Below, one piece after another: positions 36,309 through 47,160 of a stretch of DNA of 64,000 nucleotides. Source of the DNA: Daphnia carinata (Eukaryota; Arthropoda; Branchiopoda; Diplostraca; Daphniidae); assembly GCF_022539665.2 (NCBI RefSeq), contig NC_081336.1, forward strand, positions 3,162,001 to 3,226,000. Reading direction: 5' to 3'. Every line of letters starts with the position of its first letter. Within the stretch, counting starts at the first letter, position 1. The notes under the pieces are model-generated. The model made no database searches. It was not told the DNA's origin and saw only the letters and a list, made by a program, of their open reading frames with translations. The translations under genes were made by a program, and so were the position numbers.

Positions 36309-38456
36309 TTAATTTGCTCTTTCTTGGTAGTCAATGCAAAATCCCACATTGTTAGTGTCGGCTGGAGTCGCTACTAATGCCGGTGCACCAACTGCCGCTT
36401 CGGTACCATCAGTTACGTAAATAACCTTAAAGGGTTTAATCGGGGCTGTAAGAATAATAGTACGATTACGGCAGTCCGTTAGTTTAAACACCATGCTGAG
36501 AATACGTGTCCAACTCACTGCATAATTGGATGCTGGTGCTTGCACCAAGAGGCGCTCGTGCTGTGTTAAGATGTTCTCCACAAAAACGATCTCCTGCAAG
36601 ACCGGTTATGGAATCGGTTGCAGAACGGATGCCAAGAAAGTCGTAGGTGCAATAGCCTTGAACATTATTTCCGAGTCCTAAAAGGGAATTACCAGCAAGG
36701 GCGGCGTTAGTGGTAACAGAAAAGCCGGCGCCAGCGTTTGTTGTCGCGCAAACTGAAAAGCAGATTTCCGTAGCTTTCTATATCGTAATTAAAATAATGT
36801 GTGTTAATCGATCAAGGAGTGGTAATTCCCTATAAATACAATGATAACCTTTCGGTCAATCAGTTCAGTTCTAAAACAGGCGTTATAATTTTGATTGTTT
36901 AACTGGCGGACAGCAGTGACGGGAACATCTTTCCAATTAAATGAGCTAACTCTTCCTGATGGTGATGTAAAATATTGAAGACAGTCAACAGGAGCTGTAT
37001 AAATAAAGGATAAATGAACGATATATCTCCAACTTCTCTTCATTGGCGTGGGAAGGATAAATCAAACTAGGCAACTGTTTCTTACCGAGATACGGAGCAC
37101 CGCATGGAAGCAGTGCGATTTTGATGTTCCATAGGCGCGAACTCGCAGTTCCTGTCCGTGCGAAATTGAATGTGAGCTGAATATCAGAGGAAGTAAGGTC
37201 CGTTGATGGAACATCAAGGTACACTGAAATATGTTTCAAGTCAGTAAACTATCAAATTCAACCTCAACGTAAGAAACATAATTGCTTACTGTGTTGCCCG
37301 CTATTGTCACCGCAAATGATGGGTGGAGCGGTAGAAGTCCCACCAACTTGAAAAGTGTCTGTGCATGTTCCGGCAATCGGTTGTGCGATGGTGAATGAAA
37401 CGAAATCCAATCTAAAAGAAGAAAACAAAAGAAAATATTCAATTTAAATGTATTTTCGCTGCTTCTTTTTTGGTGCGAGACAAATGAAAATGCACCCCAA
37501 ATAGTAAACTTACCGGATTTGGCAAATCGGCTTAGCTATTTGTTCTAGGAATTTGCTGTCTAATTTGATGTTCAATGCGCAGATTGTAGAGCCAAGTATT
37601 TCAGTGGGCGGCGATTGCCAGTATGTATTGTTGAGTGTAATAGTTCCGCCACAGCTGTTAATCTCGTCTATTAGACGTAGAATGGGAAGTCCAAACTTTT
37701 TACATAGGTTACTAATGCTAAAAATGTATCTTACTTATGCAGCAAACTTTTCCCAAGATGCAGGAGCCGCTAGGCCGTCCACCAAACATTGCGCATACCG
37801 AACCCGATGTGCATACGCCGGCATCACCATTCGGCGTTATGCAAGATTCCAGCAAAGATGGGCGAATAGACGTACGACTCAACGATGGCCTGAACGCGTT
37901 TACTGGGCGGAACCGGTTGTTAAAGAGGGCTGCGTTCAGCAAACTGCCGAGAATAAAACGACTCTCTGCTTGGCTTTTTCGTTGATCACTATTGGCGATT
38001 TCTAGGTAAACAATTTTTCAGGTTAATGTCAATCGACTCATAAGTTAGCCAGTCAAATTACACTGATTTGTTGTAAATGATAGCTTTAAAATACTCACTT
38101 CTGATGAAGTATTTTTCAAATGGGTTGACGGTGGTTTGGTGCTTGTTGGGACGATTTCGTCCCTCTAACTGGCGGTAGGAATTGTCATATACTAAAGAGA
38201 CAGAGACACAAAAACATTAGTGAAAGCATTGAAACCTTGCATTTAGAATACTTAAAAAAATACCTGGAACGTTCTGGTAGTAAAGGCGTTCACTGTAGGG
38301 CAACGTGTCAGGAACCAATTCACGAACATAGTTAAGGTAGTAATCAGGCTCGTGTTCGCTCACTTGTAATTGCTCTTCAGGATGGCTGTCACAAGCATAG
38401 TAGCCTTGAAACACAAGGGCGACGACTATGAGAACTAGACCATGTTGTTTCGACAT
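36309..38456 (-). CDS. Secreted CUB-domain protein of the arthropod type
   Basis: Nine exons in transcript order: 38264-38456, 38099-38191, 37735-38001, 37514-37667, 37290-37411, 37086-37223, 36849-36994, 36519-36777, 36309-36445. They total 1509 nt, or 502 residues. The signal peptide core is LVLIVVALVFQGYYA. Next comes a six-Cys clip-like segment (CITPNGDAGVCTSGSVC...GGRPSGSCILGKVCC), then CGGTITLNNTYWQSP starting a CUB region with CQIRLDFVSFTIAQP and ICGDNSGQHMYLDVP, then a second block LLPCGAPYLAPVDCLQYFT and FNWKDV, and a C-terminal C.YD / DRFCGEHL region. These are landmarks of a large family of extracellular arthropod proteins of unknown biochemical role, often expressed in gut or cuticle. 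No protease domain is present. Exon 8 was placed at the ATATAG acceptor (36778-36779) because the TTTTCAG 20 nt further on breaks the frame. Confidence 0.9.
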
Positions 38457-38564
38457 TGTTGTTTTGGATTCTTCGTTTAAAAATTAAAAAGTTTTCGATG
38501 ATGAGGGTTGACGAGGACGCAAAAGATCTGAAAAGATCTCCGGAATTACTCCGTCTGGGGTAGG

Positions 38565-38571
38565 CTTTATA
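38565..38571 (-). promoter_or_regulatory. TATA box of the CUB gene
   Basis: TATAAAG on the minus strand about 110 nt before the start codon, allowing a leader of roughly 80 nt. Confidence 0.6.
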
Positions 38572-41500
38572 CACCGTCAGTGGGGTTGGACTTCGACCTT
38601 TATAGGAGGAGTTTTCTGAAACCCATCAGCAAATTATTGTGGGGTGTTGTTGCCTCCTTGGATTATTACCAGTGCTGCTGCTATTGTCTTTCGCTAACAC
38701 CTTGTTCTCCTTATGTCTTCACGGCGGATTCAAGCACCGACCATCTGACCCTACGTTTTCAAAGATAACACGGCGCTTTTAGCGGAATGCCGAAAGCGAG
38801 GGAGTCTACTCCATGAGCTTTCTATGGACATTCGATGGAATTCCTAACCCACCGAATTGTTAATGTTACAGAGTTTTACGGCGTTTCTTCGCGTGATTTA
38901 CCTCCACAACATTCGTGCAATACCTTCTATAACAGGGCTAATATAATGGTACTCCCTAAAATTATTTTTTTTTAATTCAATTACCGACAACATTGGGACG
39001 TCAAATGCAGGGCTCTAGTACAGCAACATAAAATTGATAACCCACATGGGTTTTTCTCCAATAATATTTTTTTCCAATCTGAAATGAAACCGGCAAACAT
39101 ACTTTGCAACGATTGACGTACAATTTTATGTTTAATTTTCATACATACTTTTTGTAAAATTCCCCAGAAACTGCGTAAGTCCCGTTATCACTGGAGCTGC
39201 AAAGCTTCGTTTAGTTATCTGAATAGTTAAACGCATTCGCGAAGCAATCGTTTTACATCTGTTGCCTGCAGACTGCAGAAGCTTTTAATACAAAGCAAAG
39301 GCCTTGATCAATGTAAATTTTGTTACTTAATATTCCTAGCTGATGCGCATTCCACTTAACACATTTTGTTGGTATTGGAAAGAAACCAAAACGGTTAACG
39401 ACGAATGGTCTACGTGACACAACGTAAATGCAAAACCTGTGAAATACATTTTAAGGTGAGCAAGAAAATTCCGTCTAGACATACCTCACCTCCTGCAATT
39501 TGCTACCATAAAAAGACAAATGTCCATCGGGTCACCGGCGATTGCTATCTATATAAACTGTGCTCTACTGCTATGGCAATGCGGCGTGAAATGTGATGAC
39601 AATTTAACCTTATAACGTAAACCTGTCTTGAACAGCTGTGCAGCGATGTGTTTATCCAAATGGAAAATATACCGTACCATTTGCTACATGATATGACATT
39701 CTGAAAGATCCGGTAGCGTAGCGGTTAATGCAATTGAAAATACAATATGCAATAATTCGTGGCGCCAAAACGGCCACGCAATCTGTTGTTCCGGATCGTT
39801 TGATTTCAACAGTTTGTGCTTTGCCTGTTGGTAGCTTCCAAAAGTTTAGTTGACTATGGCATTGCGATAGTTTACGCATTTGACAATGGAAATTAGAATA
39901 GGAACTGCAGTAAGGTAGACATCTTGTCTTACCTGGGAGGAATTGTACGACAGTTCAATGGTCTCTCTCCAGCAGTGGCACTCGAATGTTAACAGGTCAT
40001 TGTCCCTCTGGGACCTCGACTAGCAGTTAAGGAATAGGACACCCATGAAAATTATAATCTGAAGTCTTAATCCAGACATCTGCTTTTACGACACTGGACT
40101 CAACGAACCAGCTTCAGGGACAGCGCAACTAAGCACGATGGATGTTGGCAACGAATGCAAAACATGTCGTCTGCTGCGCAGTAATAAAACGCTTTGTAAA
40201 GTGAGCCTACGCCCCATATTGTTAATCAATAAAACCATAACCAATAAAATCAATGAAACAATTGAAACAAACCAGTTTTCATCAATCCCCTTTAAGAAAA
40301 TATCCTTAAGCATTTATTTGCCTCTATGAGGGCTTGGAAAAAATATATTGTTCCTTTTGTTCATTATCATACAAAAAAGATAAACAGGCTAAACAGAATA
40401 TGTACTGAAACTTCCATCATACGTTCGCAGTCTCGTCACAACCATCTCAGTGAACCAAACGAAGCAAGGGTTCAGTAACTCTGTAAAAAAATATAAGGAA
40501 ATAAGATCTGCTCAAAAATGCACCTCAAGCAGTAATCGCTAAGAGTAAATGTAGTGGATGCAGGAAATGCTAGGATCATCCATTCTTACTAGAACCTATT
40601 GAATCCTATTTTCCAGACACAAGACATATTCCTCAATTTTTGGGGGGGATTAACATAATAATAAACAGGAAGAGTGAGCCTTTCGACTATGTTGACCTAC
40701 GTAATCGCATATTATCATAACAGACACAATACATACAATTCAATTAACTTACTGAAAACGTGCTTTTGCGATATTCAATCGTCGTAGATACCAACCGGAT
40801 AAAATTTTCTGGCGAAGCGAATCACCAAAATCTCGCAGCATCGTCTGCCGTAGTAATTAAATTGCACATTTGTAGTTAGTCACAGTTAGGCAAACGGTAG
40901 TAGAACATTACCCTCGGTGTAGTTGAGACCTCGGGTTCGTAAGCTTCTTGCACACAGAAAAGGTCAGAGGCATGGACACCACAGTAGCAGTGGATGCCAA
41001 TGATACGTCAGGCTTTAATTATTCATGATGTCCATTGACAAGAGCAAGGATAAGGTTGTGAACAAGTTGCAGATTACCAAACACGATACAACTACAATTA
41101 GCGACATGACATTCCACGTATGGCTGCACCTATCCGCGAACTGGCATTCGTAATTCAGAAGTACGCAATCCTTGTGTTTTTTAAGGGTGCCAGGCAAGCT
41201 TTCGGCAAACTAGTTTTTGTTTCTGCAAGGCTTCCATACTGACGATATTTGTAGCCACATCTGTCCAGTATTGTGACCGAGTGTTTTCTCAACGTGGAAT
41301 CCATGGCGACGACATTTGGAGCATCTAAATAAATGAAAATTTGCGTTTCTATGAAGCCGATCTGTTAACAATCGTCAGTGAGTGAATAAACAAGTAATGC
41401 TAACACAAACTTACTTATTATCCAGTACAATAAATGTGAATTAAAATTACTAACCACCGCCGCCAAAATTTCTATGAAGAGCCCGGAGTCGAGACTTGTT

Positions 41501-42919
41501 GCACCTGTATAAAAAGGAACCTCTCTTCTTTAACCGAGATCAACTTGGGCACCAATGTCAACATATATGATTACCAGGAACTGCACAATAGCAATAATAG
41601 TAGTTACGGCAAAAATTTCTAAATATTATTGGTGTGTTCGCATAACATCGACATGGGAACATGCACCTTCGCAATGAATCCATGATCTTCGAGTGCAACA
41701 ATAGTTTGTTTCGCAACCATCCGTTGTCAGCTAACAGTTGGTTTTCTAGCAAAAAAAAAAAGCACGCAATTTTAGCAGTTTGATTTTCTATACATAAGTT
41801 GTGTGTTAGAACTTTTATCAGGCTTATTGTCTTTATCACAATGAAAAAATTAACAATGAGCTATGTTTTGTAGCAAGTCATCTCTTATCTCATTAATAAA
41901 ACTTTGGTTAACAAACGACGAGCAGATCTGTTCGTTCTTATAGGACGGATGTTTCCCTTTGCGCACAGGAGGAAAAACGTAAAATAGAATCATATTGACC
42001 AGTAGTCACGATTGCTATAATTTAAAGAACGTGCATTGTTCGCCATGATTTGCAAAACTCGAATCCGTGCGAAATCTCAGTTTCGCAACTGGCTAACACA
42101 TCGAAAACGCAAAGGCACGAATAGAAATCAGGAAAACCCCAAATTCGTACTGAAGGTCATGGAAATGGCAAGCAGTATACGCGTGAGTGTGGCGGAGATA
42201 ACTTTATATTCTGTCAACAACAAATCTGACTAGAGCAGCGTCTAATATGTCGCGATTATTGCACCACCCCATCGTTTTTCTAGATATGTAAGCAATGAGA
42301 TATGAATTTTAAGCCCTTGCAATGCATTGAGAGAGGCTGTACTTAGGCAAATAGCGTGACGAATGACGTCCTAGCCTTTAGCATCAAATAAGCGAATCCT
42401 CTGTGACGTTTATCTGTTGCATTCCTACAGCCAAGTGCGACGTGCTGTCGCACGCAATTGTTTTCAGGGTTACTGAGCGTGGCGCCTGTTGTTGGGAGCA
42501 ATAATCAAAGGTAGGTCACCAGTTACTGAGACGAGTGCAAAAATAATAGAAAAAGCAAATGCGTTTGGTGAAGAATATAAATGAATTCCTCGGAAAGGCT
42601 ACCGGGCCACATTAAAATTAAATGGATTAAGTTCTATGTTAGTTAAAGTTGAACAATATTTGTTCCTTGTTTTAAAATGACCGAGTTGCCTACATGTAAC
42701 TTTAAATTGAATTCGAAAGGCTGATGGATCACACCAATATCCTTATTTCGCAAATAACTGGAATATCTTTCACGCATAAATCACGCTTTGTTTTCTCCGT
42801 TGCTTAGGAAGCGGTGACGATCACCAACTGCGTCATAAAACAAAATAGTGTGAGGCGTGAGTAAGCGTGAGTCGGCGTTTTCAAAGTTTACCCGATGGTT
42901 GCTATGGCGACCCAGTTAG
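38572..42919. other. 4.3 kb without a supported gene
   Basis: AT-rich. Short open frames have no family resemblance. A tRNA-derived-looking piece (GGTAGCGTAGCGGTTAATGC) lies near 39713. T- and A-tracts are far fewer than in the 11.5-15.3 kb region. Promoter DNA of ferritin occupies the right end (GAGTAAGCGTGAGTCGGCG near 42860). Confidence 0.4.
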
Positions 42920-42927
42920 TATATAAG
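42920..42927 (+). promoter_or_regulatory. TATA box of ferritin
   Basis: TATATAAG about 30 nt before the probable transcription start near 42950, which places the IRE within the first nucleotides of the mRNA as its function requires. Confidence 0.7.
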
Positions 42928-42954
42928 ATCAGCTCCACTTCCAAAAATCATTCG

Positions 42955-42994
42955 TCTTTCCTGTTCAGCTTCGTCAGTGTACGAACAAGCAGGT
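42955..42994 (+). promoter_or_regulatory. Iron-responsive element in ferritin 5' UTR
   Basis: Six-base loop CAGTGT (42975-42980) closed by a five-pair upper stem TTCGT/ACGAA (42970-42974 and 42981-42985), with an unpaired C at 42969 just below. Lower stem pairs CCTG with CAGG. This is the canonical IRE plan; IRP binding would block translation when iron is low. Confidence 0.88.
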
Positions 42995-43092
42995 TCCTTC
43001 GAGCTTTCTACTTGTTAATCTCATTCTATGCAAGGTTGAGTATTTCTGTATTTTTACTTAAGCCCAAGTAAAAAAAGATAACCTAAAGAAAA

Positions 43093-43677
43093 ATGGTGAG
43101 TAAATGCCGTCAAAACTATCACGAGGAGTCTGAAGCCTCCATCAACAAGCAGATCAATCTCGAGCTGACCGCTCATTATCAGTACTTGGCTTTGGTAAAT
43201 ATCAAAAGATATTTTGAAATTTTATTGCAGATTTTAAAAACAATCTTCTGTAACTTTTTTCTTTAGGCTGCCTACTATGATCAAGATGATGTGGCTCTGA
43301 AAGGCTTTGCCAAGTTTTTCAAAGAATTTGCTGAAGAGGAACATGAGCATGCTCAGAAGCTCATTAAATACCAGAATCTTCGTGGAGGCAGAGTAGTCTT
43401 CTCAGCCATCAACCGTCCTGCTCAACAAGAATGGGCAACTCCTCTGGCTGCCATAGAATTTGTTCTTGATCTGGAAATGCAAGTCAATCAATCCCTGATG
43501 GATTTGCACAAGGTGGCTAGTGATCATAACGATCCCCATCTTACCAACTATTTGGAGGAAGAATTCTTGAAAGAGCAAGTAGAATCGATCAACAAGTTGG
43601 CTAAACACCACACAAACTTGCAGTGTGTTGGAGATGGTCTAGGTGTCTTTGTGTTTGACAAGGAATTGCAATCTTAA
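43093..43677 (+). CDS. FTH1: Cytosolic ferritin heavy-chain-like subunit
   Basis: Two coding exons, 43093-43194 and 43267-43677, totalling 513 nt or 170 residues, normal for H ferritin. It assembles into a 24-mer shell that oxidises and stores iron. Ferroxidase ligands are in place: Glu in NLELTAHYQYLAL (with the Tyr), E-E-x-x-H in EEEHEHAQKLIKYQ, Glu in DLEMQVNQSL, and Gln in FLKEQVESI. There is no signal peptide, so this is the cytosolic form; many insect ferritins are secreted. The IRE in the leader predicts iron-dependent translation. AATAAA lies at 43813. The start is the first ATG after the IRE. Confidence 0.97.
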
Positions 43678-43812
43678 TTGTCCAGTTAAGATGCATACTG
43701 GAATCAAGCTAGAAAGCCCTAGTTATCAACAGTTCCCCCACTTGTATACGGAATTAGCAGACAACTGTTGATTTTGTAGTTCTCAGATTCAGACTTCTAT
43801 ATTGGGCATATG

Positions 43813-43818
43813 AATAAA
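43813..43818 (+). terminator. Poly(A) signal AATAAA of ferritin
   Basis: AATAAA 136 nt after the stop codon. Confidence 0.6.
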
Positions 43819-44279
43819 ACATAAACTTACCACCATTTTTTCACTTGTTATAATTGTGCACTTATCGACATCCACGCACCTTAGGCTGACACACTAAGAC
43901 TACATTGTAATAATGGTGTCCTTTGAGCTCGGAATATGAAGGAGAAGTGGTAACAGAGTACACACCATGCAAGCTTAATGAAAAGGACAAATGTCAATCC
44001 CATTGGATGAAACATACCCTGTTGCCATTTTTAAAATTGGAAATCAGTGGTAGTTGCACAGGTTAGTTAGGATAAAGTTCCAATAAAACCTGTTCAAAGT
44101 CAGCTTTAGAAAAATATTGCATCACGTGGCTAAAGTGGAGGAATAAGATAATCGGACACATTATTGTCCTGATAGAAAAACATGACGTAAAAAATAATAA
44201 CCTCTACCATGACCTAACACTTTGCTGTCGGCGCGAGGCGCATATTCAAGGGCGTACGGAGAAACTGCAAGCGTTCACT
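43819..44279. other. Intergenic
   Basis: No coding feature seen. Confidence 0.35.
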
Positions 44280-44633
44280 ATGCGAACACAGAAGCAACTG
44301 ATTAAGAAAATAAAACAAGGTCCAAAGAAAACGCATTTGAAAAAATCAAAGGTGAATACTAAGAGAAGAAAGCACGTTTCGTCCGCACCGGCCGTCTTGG
44401 ACGATCTCCGAGTATCGGCCAAGGACAAGCATCTGTTATTGCCATCAAAAATGGTTCGGTTAAGAAATAGGTAACATCTTTATTCTTGAGTAGCTGTTGC
44501 GAATACTTAAAACAGGATATAGTTTGGATATTCTGAGAAGAAGCATCAACAAGCTTGTCAAATTAAAGTTAAGAAAATGGGCAAATCGATTACAGGGAAA
44601 TCCTCAAAAGGGAAAACACTTTCCGTAAGGATA
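44280..44633 (+). CDS. Small lysine-rich protein, unrecognised
   Basis: First exon 44280-44470 starts MRTQKQLIKKIKQGPKKTH and contains KRRKHVSSAPAVLDDLRVSA and LLLPSKMVRLRN before a GTAACA donor. Candidate second exon 44516-44633 (after AAAACAG) in one frame reads YSEKKHQQACQIKVKKMGKS and ends at a GTAAGG donor, but the exact phase join gives an early stop, so the structure is unresolved. Very basic composition is typical of nucleolar or ribosome-associated proteins; the family was not recognised. Confidence 0.45.
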
Positions 44634-44639
44634 TTGGAG

Positions 44640-45299
44640 AAAACACTGCTTTCACTTTAACAAATCACTGTAATTCATTTAGGGAATAATGGAAAAGGGA
44701 AAGATGTAAATAGAAAGCAAAAGGGGTTGAAAGAAGAACGCCAAATAATAACTCTGTGGGGTTTTCACGAACTCGGGTGACGTCAGCGTTACTTGGTACG
44801 GTGCATCTGAAAAAGTTGACATCACTCGAGAAACCATGCGAGCTACTTTCTCTTCGTTTGAAAGGCTCCACATTATGTAAAAAGCAATAAATTAAAGAGC
44901 CGACGTGTCTCTAGAGAAGGTTGAAAGTATTTGCATTTTTATGACGACAATAGCTGAAAGTGAAAACGGGGAATCGGCAGTAAATTGAATGGCCCGTTTC
45001 TCGTTGCAATGAATTGCGAATGTAATTTATTATTTGTTGGCACGTGGACATGTCCGTAATGTCACAAACAGTCAGGATTTTGGGTGCACAGGCTTTAAAT
45101 CTTGATTTAAAATGTACTGGAGAATATCAACACATGAAAGTGTCTGTTCTTGCGAATAAATATATATCGAAAATATAATCATTCTTGTGCTCGAGGATTA
45201 AGGAAAACCTAAAGGCAAACGTTAATCTTTGGCCTTTGAAAAATATTTAAAAATCAAACCCTATGAATGGTAACGAAAAATAAATTTTTTTGTTAAAGC
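44640..45299. other. Intergenic between the Lys-rich gene and the lipase
   Basis: Short open frames on the minus strand near 44665-44873 have no family resemblance. The lipase 3' UTR occupies the right end. Confidence 0.35.
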
Positions 45300-47160
45300 T
45301 TATGCTGAAATGTGAGCGTAAGTTTCCTTATGGATAAAAGGTGATGGCAGGAGATCGATGGCTGGTTTATGAACCAGTTCGGCCACTCGTGGTGACCATA
45401 CAAAGTCACCGTGACTGAACGTTGGACTCGGTACCCGTAAGGAGCCCTTCAAATTTCCCAGCTTGCCCTTCAACCAAGCGACATCCTGGAAAACAAATGA
45501 ATATTTTCTCAAGAATAAACGTCTATCAAGATTAGAAACAAAATATTATTGTTTTCAGCAAACCTGTGGCGGAGCAAAAGGATCGTTGTCGGCGTGAACT
45601 AAAAACACAGGAGCAGTCACCAGCGTGAGATTGTACTCAGGCGGGTATGGTGTTCCATATCGCTCCAGATTCCGTTCTGGCCCATAATCGAATTTAAGAA
45701 ATGATTCACCTGTAAGAAACGATAAATATCATTAAGAGCTATTTTTAATTTGAATAGTTAATGATTGAAACAACTTGCCAAAATTGTAGTTTTGAAGAAG
45801 ATGGACCATGGTGTTAGCTGATCCCCCGGCTGGATAATGCCCGATCAGACGGTAGTAATCCATCTGATCAAAAACATCGGAATAGCCAAAAATTTGGGAT
45901 AGCCACAAATAGCCGAATTTAGCTCCAAGTTCGCTAGTCTCGCATATGAAACGGGTAAGGGAATGTAAGACTCCATCATTCGTATGAACTTCTCCTATAC
46001 CGAACAATCGTTGGTAAAGCTAACCAAAATAAAAAGAGATTCAAATTTTAAGTAATTTAGCTTAAAATAGGGTGACGAATATACAAATACTTGATAGATA
46101 TTCACGAACGGTGCCATGTAACGGAAGTAATTATTCAAATGCGCCACGCTGACAGTGGGACCCAAGCCAATCATGATGTCAACTTGATCGTTAATGCGTG
46201 GGTACTGGGTAGCACTCATGAAGAACACGCTACAACCGAGTGAGTAGCCGAAATAAGCAGCTAATTTCTCTTGTCCAGTTACGTTGAGAACATAATCGAG
46301 GCTGGCTGGGATGTCGTATTGACCCATTTCATCCCAGCTGTTAAAAAATTAATAATCCATCATCATCCAAGTCAAATTTGGTTTGCACAGCAAAAATTAA
46401 CTGAATCAGCCCTTACGAGAAATCCCAGAACGCTTCATCTTTATCGGGATTGAGATTGATGTGTTTGCGTGCGTACGTGTTTCCCCTAGAATTTCCCAAC
46501 CAAACGTCTGCGATAAAACAAATAAATTAAATCATCTAATTCTGTTAACATGATTTCACTTGAATTACCATAGCCATGGTCAGCCAAGAGGAACGCTGTC
46601 CCATACAAATAAAATCGTAAAAATATTGCTGAACATCACAATGTACAAAACGTAACTGCATAACTTACCCAGTGAATTGTTGTTGGAAGTGACTAACCAG
46701 AAATGATCGGTACCCATCATGCCATGTTGCAGGAAAACTGCTCGACGTTGGAACGTGCTATTATGCTGATGCGTGTCACGTTTCCCGAACGGTATGCGAT
46801 GGAGCTCAAGAATGTATCCGTCGTCAGTGATGACATGATGAATTTCCACTGGATAGCCTCGATTGGCGATAATCTCCGGCTGGAATAACAACAATAACAA
46901 TTAATTAATATCAATATCAATAATTAAAGTTAACTCATTCGTTGGTAATTGTAAAAGGTTACCGTTGTCATGAAGACCTCTGGCACGGCGATAACATTGC
47001 GTTCCATACGCGGCCGGATAACATCGTAAAACCATTGTTGCAATTGCGTTAATGGACTGCTGACAAACGCTGGTAATTGTCGTGATGAATCGTGTGGATA
47101 GAAAGAATAAGCAATAGCCAAACTGATGGCAATTTTGACGTACGTCGACAGTTCCTTCAT
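45300..47160 (-). CDS. Acid lipase (gastric/lysosomal lipase family)
   Basis: Eight exons in transcript order: 46963-47160, 46669-46879, 46569-46595, 46417-46507, 46091-46337, 45779-46019, 45564-45709, 45300-45485. They total 1347 nt, or 448 residues. The hydrophobic N-terminus [11 protein letters not shown] is a likely signal peptide, so the enzyme is secreted or lysosomal and hydrolyses neutral lipid esters. Family landmarks: [65 protein letters not shown]. The nucleophile elbow is GYSLG (usually GHSQG). The Asp is in [10 protein letters not shown] and the His in TFSHGDFVW, so the catalytic triad is complete. Exon 3 is a 27 nt micro-exon. The exon 6-7 join works only as a GC-AG intron (G then GCAAGT), which restores NFGESFLKF. 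Confidence 0.92.

Noticed and set aside
36757-36763. TTTTCAG as acceptor of CUB exon 8
   Set aside because: It is one base out of phase with exon 7; the upstream ATATAG acceptor keeps frame and adds the conserved Cys of KATEICFSVC.
45775-45780. GT donor (AA|GTTG) for lipase exon 6
   Set aside because: It makes a stop immediately after the join (AAG TGA); the GC donor two bases before it restores the family sequence.
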